64,000 nucleotides of DNA. It comes from Triops longicaudatus. Taxonomy: Eukaryota > Arthropoda > Branchiopoda > Notostraca > Triopsidae. A program made the position numbers and the translations under genes. The stretch is taken from assembly GCA_022885665.1 (NCBI GenBank), contig JAGQDJ010000052.1:124001-188000 (forward strand), written 5' to 3'. Below, one piece after another: positions 52,501 to 63,600 of this stretch; position 1 is the first letter of the stretch; the number at the start of each line of letters is the position of its first letter. The notes under the pieces were generated by a model, which was not told the DNA's origin, made no database searches, and saw only the letters and a program-made list of their open reading frames with translations.

Positions 52501-55500
52501 CGGATTCATCAGCGGAGTGTGAGGCTTCAGCCAACTTGGTGGAGCAAGTGGCCAAACGCTCTTCGCTGCGTTCCAAGTCTTCTTCCAAAAGTTGGATACG
52601 TCGGTTCAAGGCAGCGACTTCAGCTTCAGCCTGTTAAAACACATCAACAAAATTGTTTAAAAATCGCTCATAAAGAATATTATGGAAATCAAATTCTCTC
52701 CAAAATGGGGGAACTTGCTGGAATGGGACGGAGAAAGTGGTTTCTCACCCAGACGCCAGACATATACACATTTTTCTCGCTCTCGAAAACTTGGGAGAGA
52801 TTTAAGACATGTTCAAGAATCTGGTTTTCCGACGACTGATATGCAGATTAGGCCGACTCCTTTTTCCATGTATGGGAAAGAAAACGAGTACGATACCCCG
52901 AAACTTCATGACAAGACTCACGCAACTTCCAAATCCTTCGATCTCAAGAACGATACCCAATTAGAAATGAACTATCCATGCCTCTTAATTTCTCATTTCC
53001 CCAAACCTGACATGTATGTAAACACTTGAGCTTAGATCCGTATTCACTATTCACTACTCAATTACTCAACAAAATATTCAATTCAAAACTGAACAAAAAA
53101 TTCAAACATAAAAAATATATTTTGAGTAAAAAAATAGATTTATGTATATTTTGAGTAAAAAAAATATACATTTTGAATAAATAGTAAAAAAAAAATGCTG
53201 AAGAGCTAAGGCAGCGTTTGTACCGATGTTTTTACCCACAGGTTTACTAACCAGGGTGGAAGGTGTCGGTGGAAAGCGCTTTAGGGAAGATTTCCCATGT
53301 AAAGCGTGATAAGGACGGTTAAGCGGGTAGGGGGAAGGAGGTTAGAAAGCATGGAATCGGATACGAAAACTCGGATACGGGTGAATGACGGGAAGTCGGA
53401 TACGGATTGTCATGTGTTTCCACAACCCAGTCCTGTCTGGATGTATGTTACGGCGGCAAGCGGCGGCCTTAGCCTAGCACACCCTTCCTTTCCTTCCTGT
53501 CATGCGTTTTTCAAACATATGCGTAACCTTTTTCACCACACCCGTTCATTAGCTAGCTTTTACTAGCCACAAAACGGCCCTTACCACAATGTGCACCTAT
53601 TCACCTCCGAAGTTACACCTCATGCGCCATTGCTTTTCGATGCATTCCTCAATTGCGGCCTGTAAATTTCTCCATTTCTCTTTTTGACGCTACGTTAACT
53701 CTTACCGGCACCCCCAAAGCCTATTGTTGTATTGTAACTTTCCACTCACGATGCGTGAGGGAAGATGAAAATGGGTATGGTTTTATTCCCTTAATTTGAA
53801 TAGGTAACGCTATTGTAACCCAACGGATGGTAAAAGAGTCGAGTAACTTCTACCTAAATCCCGAGAAAAGGTGATTGAAAGACTTTTTTTCGGGACAGAA
53901 AAGGAGAAAGAAGAGAGGAAGAAAAAAGCCCTGGCCAAAACCCGGTGTTGGAAGACCATATAAGGTCTGCGAATGTCTTGTGAGTCAGGTCTGGTTTAGA
54001 GCTGCTCTCTTGCTCTGTGGTTTTCAGAGCACTTTTGCCGAGTTTTGCCCAAATCTGCTTAATTTTTTTATCTGTTGTGCGAAAATTGGGGTCAGAAAGT
54101 TATGCGACGTACACAGCAGACTGCGGTAGCGTGGAAAAAATCAATATGAGACGTTGAAACATGTAAGACACGTTTTTCGATTCCTTTTCGAATATTTTTT
54201 TACAACTAAAAAACACTCGAAAAAGAATGTTGAGTTATTTAATACCAAGACGAGCTTATTGAACTTGTCCAGCCTAGTAGCGGTAATTTTTCTTTGCTTT
54301 TTTTGTGGAAATAAAGAGATTAAGTGCGAAAATTCGTTCGTAGTGCACTGCACTTGCGAAAGTCAATAACAGATGGCGATAGATGCCTTTTTGGCTCAAT
54401 AAGATTACTTAAAGGAGATGAATAGGGAAAAAAATAGTGAAGATGGAGGCGAACACTCACTTCTTCTCGCCTCGTAACTTCGACGTGCAATTTCTTTTGC
54501 AACTCTTCGCACTCCTCTTGGTAGCGTTCAGCCTCTTCTTTCTGTTGTCTCATTTTCTTTTTGAGAATATCCAACAAGGTACCCCCTTGGCCCTGATGGT
54601 TCACAGAGTGGCTAGCCATTGTTGTTGGGTTTGGTTTGGAGTTTTGTAACAAGGGAGACTACGTCCTGAGACCAGGTAAATTGTAAACGATCGCAAACTA
54701 TGGTGTTCCACGCTTGGGTCAAAGTTGCACAGCACCCTTTTTCTTCGTGTGTTTCCGTGAAAAATCCACAGTAAGACAAGCTAGTTTAACTGCTTTTTCT
54801 TTTAGCCGTGGTTTGCACTTTGATAACTGATATCAAACGGTGGACGCAATCGGTATTTTAAGCAGAGAAGTATGGAGAACCACCTGACAGACACGACCAC
54901 TCCCTGGCGTTTACCAAGCCGTATGAGCGCATGAATACCAAGCCAAAGCCAGACTTTTGGTAGGGCCAAAACCCAAGCCGGGGCTTGCTCCCGTACAGCC
55001 GCGAGCATAACGCGAGGGATTGTTCGCGAACAAGAAACCCAGCCTTAGTGGGATAGCTTGGCACGGGCCAGGGAGACCCAATCTACCTTGGCCCAATACG
55101 TGAACTTCGGGGCTCCTTTCGACCGGTATTCGAGTTGCACGGCAAGTCGGAAAAAGCGAGGTATAGCCCATTAAAGGTATTACAGAAACTTTTATGGATA
55201 AGGTTCCAAGATAAAAAAGAAGAAACCGTAATACTAATCTGTCCTTGAGAAAACGGAGCAAGCGCCGTTTTGGAAAACCATGGTAAGCACGAATACGTCC
55301 TATATTCCCTTTTTAATCCGCGTTTGATTTGTAGTGCGACTATGAGCACCTACTTGAGATGTGGATATCGGTGTTGCGTAGACTTAACAACAAGCGGCGT
55401 TTCTGCTGAGCCCGGATGTAAAGCAGATCGTTTGTGGTTTAGTTTCAACGCGATTGATAAAGTTGTGTCGTAGAAAAACCGCATGTCCGGAAACCCGGAT

Positions 55501-58500
55501 GTAAAAGACACCTTTTTGTCCTTCTTGGCTGATTATACAGTCGAATCTCGCTATAACGAAGCCTGGTTGTAACGAAACTTTCGGACACCGTAGAAGAAAT
55601 CGACAGATCACGCTGTATACTAGACACTTAAACATTACCTGTTTAAATTTTAAAAGTATTCGATATAAATAATTTCGGATTTATGAAACAGTATTTCGGT
55701 CCCTCAGGATATTCTTTATAACAGGCCTTTGCTACAGTAAAAGCTCGTCATAACGAACCCTTTTATGCCTAGCTGTCGGCTTAGTAGAGGGATTTTAATT
55801 TCCCCGAGTAACAGAAATATAAAAAAGCGTCTGATATAACAAATCTCGGATATAACGAAGAGTCTATTCTCTTCCCAAGGGGTTCAATATTTGCATATGG
55901 ATCATCCCTAGTTGCAGAAGCTTAGCGTAGCTAGGGTAATAAAGCTCAGAATGGGAATTTGATGTGATGTCCAAAAATATTGGGACGGTTGGTATGGGTC
56001 GCTACGCGGTCACTGTACCAGGTTTTTATTGACACTACGCGCAACAAACCTATCCGAGTCAATTTTGCAGTCACGCATTGACGTCGTGAGTTGGGTAATT
56101 CATGTAGTAATATTACTGTTGTGACAGAGCTTTCGACCCGAGCTGGAGTACGAATTCGATCGGGAAATTCTTTCCAGGGAGATTGTATGGAATACGAGAT
56201 TATACTCGCCATGAACTGGTTAGCATTGTTCAGGCTTGCGTGTGAAGTCACCGAAAGATCGTTAAACTTGGGTTTCACAATGTAACTGAGACACTGCCGC
56301 GACTAACACATATTCTATTTTTACGATGACGTTTTGCAAGAAATTAAATGTCCGACGCGAAAAATGTTGGAGCGTAACTTTGAGCACAATGGAACTTGTC
56401 GGCAAAACTTATAGCTTTCGCTGAATTTTATTTTTGATTATAAAAAGTATCATCACGTGGACTTTACCGCATCAAGCAAAAAAGTCAATAGTGAATTACG
56501 TATGGAAAAAATAAAGAAAAAGACCTGAGTATTATGGAGTAAGAGGACGTACGTGGCAATAGAGCATACTATTTCCACGAACATGTGTACTAACATTTAA
56601 AAAAAAACTATTTTTACATGAAATAATCAGCAAGTTGGAGTACTTCTCGATTGTACTTTTGTCTTAAGTTGGTTGAAGGAAAAATCTTGTGTTTTTCTGT
56701 TTGCAGATGCTGGTTACATTGTTTTCGCAACATTTGTCACTGAACCGAGTGATACCTGACCGGCCTGATAGTATAATTATGTCCTACTAGACTGGGTCCA
56801 TTGCATACATGATGTATGCAAACACGGTTCCGTTACTTTGGGTTGGTCCTTAACTCTACTATCGGTTTAACCCCAGAGTATTGCCCACCGTCTTTATCTG
56901 ATTACGTCATGGCCCATCAATGTTAAGTCCCCTGATATCTGAGGCAAAGCTACACGACTTCCTCCGTAATACAAACACCACAGCTCAGATAATAGAAACT
57001 TGATAGATCCCGTTAACATGCCTCGGCTTACAAAAGTATTGTTGGAGTTGCTTTTTGGAAAAACTGACCCGCTTGAGCTGCGAATTGAGAATGTTATGGA
57101 GTTCGTTCTTGATGATGCTGAATTTCATCATGGTATCCGAGCTAAAAACGGAAGAGCCGAATGCGAAGCCCGGATAGTCCTCGCATCGGTTTTTGCGTCG
57201 CATGAGTTTTTCGGCAATGACTTCCGTGCACACACTTTGGCACCGTAGTCTGGATAATTCGGCCGCTTCCATGTCTTCTTCAAAACACGCCGAAGTCGAT
57301 TCATTGTTGCCCGGACCCGGCCCACCAATCGGGTCCGGTCGGACACCCTTGGACGGTGAAGCTTCTTTCTTATGGTCACTGATAGGATCCGCGTGCCAGG
57401 AATTACTGTTCACATCCGCGGATCGTACCACATAAGGTGAGCCCCGCCCACTCCGCGCACTATCGCGCATTGGCCGTGCACTACGAGCATTATTGTTTGG
57501 ATTTGATGGCTCTGTTGCGCAGACAGTAGGCACGTGATGCCGTTCAAGGATACTTCGCACTGTTCGACTAACACTAGGCTGTTGTTGTGGGTCGTTGTCT
57601 AAGGCCAGACGCGTTTGCGGCTCCTGAGCCATTTTTTAATACTCCTTTAAATACAAATTCCCGTGATTTTACAACGACAATAAAGGCAACGAATTTTATT
57701 CCACTGCAGTCGACGTCACTGTCTGTGTCTGTGCCAGGCACACATGATTTCCTGCTCTAACTGTTCTGGTGAATGCAGGCCCCGTTTGTTGGGCTTACTC
57801 ACGCTCCTTTGCTTTAGCCTTGTGCGGTTCTGGGGCTTTGACTCGCAAAGCAGTTCGGGACCGAAGCCAAACTCGTTTTCGGCAAGGCACAAGACCAGCA
57901 GAACACGAACCCGAGAGAGGAAAAGGGGGACGGCGAGGCGTGAGAGGTGTTATTGCGGGACTTTCGGTGGGGTGTCAAGTCTTGAAATCCGTCCGAGGTG
58001 GACAAATGGATTTTTTACTTTGCGAACACTTGAAACACCCAAGAATAGCAACCTCAGAAAACGGGACTTATTTTTTTAACGTGAACACGGGATGATTTCC
58101 ACAGCCAGCTGCGAGCTTATTAGTCCAGGAACTAAGTTGTCTTTAGGTCACTGTTCAGGACTTTGCTTAGTTTCTTCCTTTTCTCACACAGCCCCCCAGG
58201 ACGGTACGGAGGGTTTGGGTTGGACGCTTACAATTTCGGAAAGAACCCCTCACATCTCTTCACATCCCCCTAGCTGTGTTTGTATGCTGTGAACCTAGCC
58301 GCTTCTGGGCTTTGCCTTGTTGCCTGCCGATTTTTCAAAATCGTTGTTAGCTGAAGCCCCACGGTGTATACAAAAAAGAAACAGACGTTGTGACGTCACG
58401 ACGTCGCAACGCTTAACCGCTCCGAAAAACCTTGGCTGCCTCGGGGGCGCTCTTGGGCTCAAATACTAATTATAGCCACTGGCGACCTCTGGGCGAAAAG

Positions 58501-60650
58501 AATCCCCCCCAGGACTAAACTTTCTTAACTTCCGGTTTGATCGCTATTCGACTTGATAAGACGTTGATTGGAGCTGTCGCTAATCAAACAAGACGGATAC
58601 GCCAAATCACGTGCCAGGGTGAAGTTAACTCCCTTTTGTAATGTGTAATTCCAATCAACAGAGCGTTTAAGAATATTTTGGTTTAAATTGCAAATATGAA
58701 AGTGGCTAATAAATTGTGGCACATCCGCTTATACAGTTTGTATAACAGACTGTGTCGGAACTTTGCAGCCATTTTTTAGGACGTTTTGGAAATTTTCTTA
58801 CTATTTGAAAGATATTTTTTTCGGGAATTTTAACAAGAACATTTTCTGGGATTTCTTACCGATTCGCTGAAACTGAAATTATGCGATTTTGCGGCAATGA
58901 TTGAGTTTCTTTACTTCTGCGATTTTCGGGCATTTTTTCTAATTTTGAGATACTTTTCAGAATCTTAGACGATCAGAGAAAGAAAATTAAAATTGTTATT
59001 AAAAAATTGCAAACTTTCGGATCGTTTGATGCGGTATGTCTGCATCGTTTAAGCGAAAATAGAAGCCATGTGTTGAAACTTTGTAAGTAATAGGGTAATA
59101 TTCACGGCGCCTGCATCATACACAACCGCCGGCATGGTTTATTTTTATTCCTTTTTTGGCATTTTTCGCAAGTCAACCGATTAAATGTGGACAGAAAACC
59201 GGTTTATGTCTTACGAATATGTAGCATGCCTTTGAAACCGAAGTTTGCGTCCAGTGTGAGAACGCCCAACAGCGAAAGTCTCCACAGAGTTGCTTCCGTG
59301 ACGTCACGGCTAGGATTCGTCTTGTGGCCGTATATGGAGCGGAGGAGGCTTTTAGCTGAGACGTCCATTGCCTGACTATGGGGGGAGTGCGATACTAACA
59401 CTAACGTTAAACCCTATACATGAGGGGGAGATTTTCGGATGCTGAGCCGTCTCAATATAGCACCCACAAACATGCATGAAAGCAAATTCCAACGTTTCCG
59501 CCTGTGGCTGCTACGGTAACCGCGTTTTATTGCGCCTGCAGCGCGTGGTATTACACCAACACAAGTCCTAGGAGTCAAATGCAAGAAATGCTGACGGCAA
59601 GAGATATTCAGCTTGTGTTGTTTTGCCCGCGTATTCGAATTGGTTGGTCTATTGTTGGGACTCTGGTGCAGCTCCTTGAAATCCCGCAAAAGGAGGTCAA
59701 GGGATCGTTTTTCTTTCGACCAAGGAAAAGTCTTCGTGATAGTCCAAGAGAAGAACTTTCTCCATTCCAGATTGTCTGACCACATGTGTGGAGAAAAGCG
59801 AATTTGCCGGCCTTATGGACGAAAAATGCCGAACCAGGACCCGGCTGGCTAAATACGCCATCTTGCAAATTATACCGCGGGTTCTTGAACCAATGGCTTA
59901 TTTTTCCCCATAAACTTCTTTTTTGAACATACGGCTGTCACTGCCTCTGAGTAAACTTATAAGCTGTAACAATGTGGCCAGTTGCAACACCACGAAATGT
60001 TACTGTTTTACCCTCGCTGGGCAACCTTGGACCTTTCGACCCGTCTACCTGCTTGACATTCTTCAACAAGGTTTCAAAAGCCTACTTTACGGGGATTTTG
60101 TGGGTCATCAACAAGAGTTTTACGTAGTGTGGTGACGAGAAATCGACCGCAACAGCCTACTAATAGGGCCGTTTTTGAAACTCCGGGGCCGTTAGAATCT
60201 GAGCGCAACCTGGGATGTCCCATTTCAGGAAGTGTTTTTGTATGGAGGTAGGGGGTTGTTGTAAAAGGTAGGAACGGGGGTGCAGAATAATGACTTACGT
60301 TCTGAAGAGCCTTATCCTTCTCTTCCAGCTTGGCATTGGCAGCAATCAATTGCTCTTGAACGGTGTCCAAGTCGTTTTCGAGTTGTTGCATTTTCTTTTG
60401 GAGGGCACGCACTTCCTCCTCGGCCTTTTTGTCCATACATGGTCATGTAGAACATCATAAAGGAAGGATAAAAGATAGAAAGAGTTCGTGTTAGCCCATA
60501 ATGTCATGAAGTGACAAATTGCGTAAAAAAATGCACCTTTTCGGCGCGGAGGGCGGCATCGCGAGCCTGCTGTTCGCAGGTGTCTGCGCGATCCATCGCG
60601 TTATCCTTTTCCAACTTCATCGCCTGCATTTTCTTCTTGATGGCGTCCAT
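46485..60650 (-). CDS. Tm1: Tropomyosin gene, muscle-type isoform
   Basis: Tropomyosin is a coiled-coil dimer that runs along actin filaments and, with troponin, regulates myosin access. A complete 284-residue form, the exact muscle length, comes from 60537-60650, 60299-60424, 52497-52630, one exon 4, one exon 5, 50105-50180, one exon 7, 48725-48794 and one of three last exons. All junctions keep phase. The start [20 protein letters not shown] is the arthropod signature. Exon 2 has [16 protein letters not shown], exon 3 has [20 protein letters not shown], exon 6 has [20 protein letters not shown] and exon 8 has [19 protein letters not shown]. The exon-3 variant contains an uncommon Cys in [11 protein letters not shown] good acceptor at 60692 implies an upstream noncoding exon. 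Distal introns are large (7.7 kb between exons 2 and 3), which leaves room for two internal promoters. Confidence 0.95.
47205..47287 (-). CDS. Tm1: tropomyosin terminal exon 9b
   Basis: This alternative last exon encodes [19 protein letters not shown] and ends FSELSGY, the classical arthropod muscle C-terminus. It is 83 bases long with an acceptor TCTGTAG. Choosing it requires skipping 9a and not continuing to 9c. Confidence 0.92.
48276..48358 (-). CDS. Tm1: tropomyosin terminal exon 9a
   Basis: This is the first alternative last exon on the transcript, 83 bases with an acceptor CTTGCAG. It encodes [17 protein letters not shown] and ends DIQNM. The sequence is clearly different from 9b/9c and lacks the aromatic GY end, resembling non-muscle C-termini of other arthropod tropomyosins. 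Confidence 0.9.
49295..49357 (-). CDS. Tm1: tropomyosin exon 7b (alternative)
   Basis: This 63-base exon is phase 0 at both ends and encodes 21 residues, [20 protein letters not shown] plus Glu. It is the same length and phase as 7a, so the two are interchangeable and presumably mutually exclusive; including both would add 21 residues and keep the frame. Confidence 0.88.
49598..49660 (-). CDS. Tm1: tropomyosin exon 7a (alternative)
   Basis: This 63-base exon encodes [20 protein letters not shown] plus Gln. It is the common arthropod version of this segment. The donor is GTACAT. Confidence 0.9.
49795..49985. repeat. AT-rich imperfect repeat in a tropomyosin intron
   Basis: Irregular copies of AATTCTGAAAA / AATATTC / AATTCGAAAA follow each other between exons 7a and 6. 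This is degenerate low-complexity DNA with no coding potential. Confidence 0.6.
50105..50180 (-). CDS. Tm1: tropomyosin exon 6 (constitutive)
   Basis: This 76-base exon (phase 2 in, 0 out) encodes [20 protein letters not shown] followed by VSEEK. It is the most conserved block of the protein, and no duplicate was found. Confidence 0.93.
50324..50394 (-). CDS. Tm1: tropomyosin exon 5b (alternative)
   Basis: This 71-base exon (phase 0 in, 2 out) encodes [20 protein letters not shown] followed by LGE. It matches 5a in length and phase. Confidence 0.9.
50662..50732 (-). CDS. Tm1: tropomyosin exon 5a (alternative)
   Basis: This 71-base exon encodes [20 protein letters not shown] followed by TGE, the sequence typical of arthropod muscle tropomyosin. 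It joins exon 6 in phase 2, completing a Ser codon. Confidence 0.92.
51161..51278 (-). CDS. Tm1: tropomyosin exon 4a with GC donor
   Basis: This 118-base exon (phase 2 in, 0 out) encodes [20 protein letters not shown] and ends DRKYDE, the muscle version. The conserved boundary falls directly before GCGAGT, a GC-AG type donor. No in-phase GT is available at that point. Confidence 0.9.
51665..51782 (-). CDS. Tm1: tropomyosin exon 4b (alternative)
   Basis: This 118-base exon encodes [20 protein letters not shown] and ends DRKYEE, with a standard GTGCGT donor. It lies upstream of 4a on the transcript and is identical to it in length and phase. Confidence 0.9.
52497..52630 (-). CDS. Tm1: tropomyosin exon 3 (shared by all forms)
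   Basis: This 134-base exon enters in phase 0 and leaves in phase 2. It is the first shared exon: the muscle exon 2, the short cytoplasmic first exon and the atypical first exon all end in phase 0 and can join here. It encodes [20 protein letters not shown] and a Ser/Cys-containing [18 protein letters not shown]. Confidence 0.93.
53107..53200. repeat. A-rich tandem repeat in tropomyosin intron
   Basis: TATATTTTGAGTAAAA occurs at about 53116 and again 29 bases later, followed by a more diverged copy ending in an A-run. This is in the intron between the cytoplasmic first exon and exon 3. Confidence 0.65.
54461..54619 (-). CDS. Tm1: tropomyosin cytoplasmic first exon
   Basis: This alternative first exon of 53 codons ends at GAA|GTGAGT in phase 0. 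It encodes [20 protein letters not shown], then [20 protein letters not shown] and VTRREE. The GSTLLD-type start followed by KKKMRQ is the hallmark of short non-muscle tropomyosins made from an internal promoter in insects. It would give a protein of about 257 residues. The first ATG is used; the upstream in-frame TTG codons are untranslated. Confidence 0.9.
55538..55862. mobile_element. pogo/Tigger-like transposon end fragments
   Basis: CAGTCGAATCTCGCTATAAC (start of 55538-55560) and CAGTAAAAGCTCGTCATAAC (start of 55735-55757) are 23-base motifs agreeing at 18 positions. Both are preceded by TA. ATAACGAA-type repeats recur at 55571 and 55852. CAGT..AA.CTCG..ATAACGAA is characteristic of terminal inverted repeats of pogo/Tigger-type Tc1-mariner elements, which insert at TA. 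No transposase is present and the two ends point the same way, so this is debris or nested nonautonomous copies in a tropomyosin intron. Confidence 0.55.
57069..57632 (-). CDS. candidate atypical tropomyosin first exon
   Basis: An ATG-initiated open frame (AAAAAATGG context) runs 188 codons to a phase-0 donor CGG|GTCAGT; without splicing it would continue 27 more residues. Residues 1-115 look disordered (Gln, Asn, Ser, Gly, Pro). Residues 116-188 are structured-looking: [20 protein letters not shown], then [20 protein letters not shown] and LKR. The leucines near the end continue the heptad of exon 3 if LKR is joined to its AEAEVAAL. The exon sits on the tropomyosin strand between exon 2 and the cytoplasmic first exon. 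This is the place and phase expected for a long-N-terminus tropomyosin such as the Drosophila Tm1-I/C class. The GTCAGT donor is weak. The alternative is an independent nested intronless gene of 215 residues. Confidence 0.55.
57633..60298 (-). other. tropomyosin intron upstream of atypical exon
   Basis: No further tropomyosin-like exon is recognisable. A second exon-2 alternative, known in some arthropods, was not found. A T-rich low-complexity stretch lies at about 58770-59000. Confidence 0.45.
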
Positions 60651-60691
60651 GGTGCTGGATGTGTGTGAACGAGGCGCTCAACCAAATAAAG
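60651..60691 (-). other. Tm1: 5' untranslated part of tropomyosin exon 1
   Basis: The start codon at 60650 is preceded by 41 bases and then by an excellent acceptor (pyrimidine-rich tract, TTTGGCAG) at 60692. Transcription therefore probably begins in an unlocated noncoding exon further right. Confidence 0.6.
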
Positions 60692-63600
60692 TCTGCCAAA
60701 GTAAAAGAAAAACAAACATTAGAGTCAATGCGAGTCAAATAAACTGTCGGTTAAACTGTTAGCCTAGACATGGACAGTTCTCCGAGTGCGTGTTTAGCAG
60801 GCACGCTCATCCCGCTGGAGAAGCGTGGTGTCTTGTTGCTACTCGTCCAGCGGGACCCCGGAGCCCCGGGTTCGGGCATCGAGACCATTTCAAGCTGTAG
60901 CTATTTTCTGCTTGCTGGCTACCAGCCTCTATAAGCAGAAGGCGGATCGCATAGCTTATTTTGGATATCCCCTGCCTACGCTCGACGGAGCGACCGGGGA
61001 AACTTGCGTAAGGGTAAACTACCGTTCTGCCGCACTTTCATGTCCATGTTAACGTAAAAAGTTCCGTCCTTTTCTCGACTTGATATACGTTTATACGCAT
61101 TCGTAATCTGCCTATCTGACTTCGAATGATAAACAAAACGGAACAGGGTTAATGCTTAATCTTCCATGACGGGTTAAAGTCCAGATTGTTTGAGGCTCGT
61201 AAATTGCATTTACGTGCAAGAATGCCAAAAGTGCCCAGCAATGGAGATTTAGAAATGCAAGCCGATCTTGCATTTCCTTGAAACCCCAAACGTTACCGGA
61301 CGAAGCCCACTTGGTTATCAACCCCGTATCCCTCCTTTAAAACTAAGTTAGCGGTTAGCTAAGAGTACAGGTTTAGGACATTACGGACGTTTTAAACTAG
61401 ACACGGCAGAATAGTATAACAGAAAAAAAAACGGAGGTCTTCGTTCTTGTTTCGAAGTGGAAAGTTGCACTGCAATTCTAGAGAAGCCACGTGTGGTATT
61501 GGCTAGATAAAAATGTGTCACGCTCACGATTCTGGATACGGTCCTTATTCTTTTTTAGAAAGCACACTTGAGATCGGGCGCCACTTTTTTTTTCTTTCGG
61601 GTCAGTTAAAGGAGAATTCGGAATACAAGAGGCATTAGTTAAGTTAGATGGTTTGTTGAAGGGGAATTTTTTCGTGTGAGAGATCTCGGGGTGTAGTGTA
61701 TAAGTCCACAAGTGTTGTACAAACCCACCTTTCAAAATTTAAAAGGCCTGAGACCGGCTAGCGGGCACTATGGCTGAGGAGCGACTGAAGTTAGCTTTCG
61801 TCTTGGGGTCACTACTAGAGCAACTTTAGTCAAAGAGAAAAGAGGCGTGTCTGACGTAAAAAGTCCGAGCTGAAGTTGTGTATAGGAAAGCCTCTCCTGC
61901 TTAGCTTACGCGAAGGGAGAGCTTTGGGAGCCTGGTCTGATGTATTCTTGCAAGGAAGCACAAGAATCTTGCTCCCGAAATTCTATTTTGGACAGAGCAA
62001 CACAGGCAGTTTCCATAGCCCAAACGGAAACGTAGTACCAGTGAACCAACAAACCACCTGAGTTTGGTCCTAAACGGACTAAGCTCTATTTTTCGACTTA
62101 TTTTCCGTCTCTTCCTAACGAATGCCTGTCTCATTGTTGACCTGGGATTTACATTTTGCGTGGAGCTGTTTTTCCTAGTACCAAACGAGGCCTAGCTAGC
62201 GACGGAAAACGCTTCAAGTCTGCAAGGGTAGGATTGAAGCTTGTTGGCGAAAAGTTTGCCGCTGTGGCCAAAATGCTAATTCTGGTTTCACCTGCAGAAA
62301 GTTGTATGTCAACATGAAACAATGGGGAAGTCGTCGTTTGGGAAAAAACGAGGTTATTAGGAACCATATGTTACGATGTAGGTAAAGGGTCTTTTCTAAA
62401 AATGTCCGTCCTTGCCGTTAGGCTAAGTTATGGGAATGCACCGTGGCGCATAACCATGTATGGCACACATAGAGGTAAGGAATTTTTACTGTTAAGCGGA
62501 TTGCGAACCTTTTGTAGCACTGTTATGGGGAGAAAAGTGGTGACTCGTAATATGAAACGCTCGATTCTTCCAGAAGGTTTTCTTGTAAGGCTAGTCCATC
62601 AAAGATTGTTACTTAGTCACCATGCGCGTAACCTATGACTCATCCCGTTAGAAGCCGCGTTTTCTAAGGTGGTCAAGGAGTTTTCCCGAATGCAGAAGGA
62701 TATTGAGACCGATGGATAGAGTCCCGATACTAGACGACAAAAAGTAGAAGATAAAAGACAAGACTACCTTGTTAAACGCAACCTTTCTCTTGATGACTCG
62801 TTGAGGGTTGAGCGAAAAAATCCGATTGATAATTCTACGCGCGGAATCTACATAACTGGTCTGTGTAGAGTACACACACAAAAACTGACACGTCTGATTC
62901 CATATAAAGAAAACAGCTAACCTTCACCTACATTGTTCCTTGAGCTACAGTCTCATTTGCATATCAATTGGCTTCAAGTGCCCTGTCCTCGGTCTAAGAT
63001 TGTCTCGCAAAACAGCTGTCAATATTCTTCTAGCTTTTAAGTGAGCTAAGTGGCCCCCGTAGCTTAATTTTGCATAGTCCTGCGCTCCTCGAGGTGTTAT
63101 TTGTATAAATGGTGTGAGAGCTAGGGAATTTCTTCTAAGTGACTCGGAAGGTTCTTCGACTTCAACAATGTCTTAACTGAACTAGGACCAGGGACTTTTG
63201 CATTAAGCTAGACCCGTGCTGCAGGCTGCGGGAGCAAAACATCCAAGGAACCTGGAAGTTATTTTCGTGCTTCCTTGTCTCTCTACTATCTAAAAACAAG
63301 CCAAAAACTTATCTCGCACTCTCTCTTCTCTCTTTCTCTTCGTCTCTCGCTTTTGGGTCCCTTCAGCCCGAGCTAGCCTCATTCCCTTTATGCTGAAATA
63401 GACAAGGGACTAAAATATCCGACGCATTGCGCTGGAACACACACATACAACACCTATAGCCGCTCGCTTATCTCTTTGACGTACGACACGCAAAAATCGC
63501 ATCGCTAGCGCGTTAGGGATGGTAGGTCATTGTTTTACTTCAATCATTGCAACATGGATTGTTTACACCGTGACAGCTCAAGCTGATGGAACAGGCTCAT

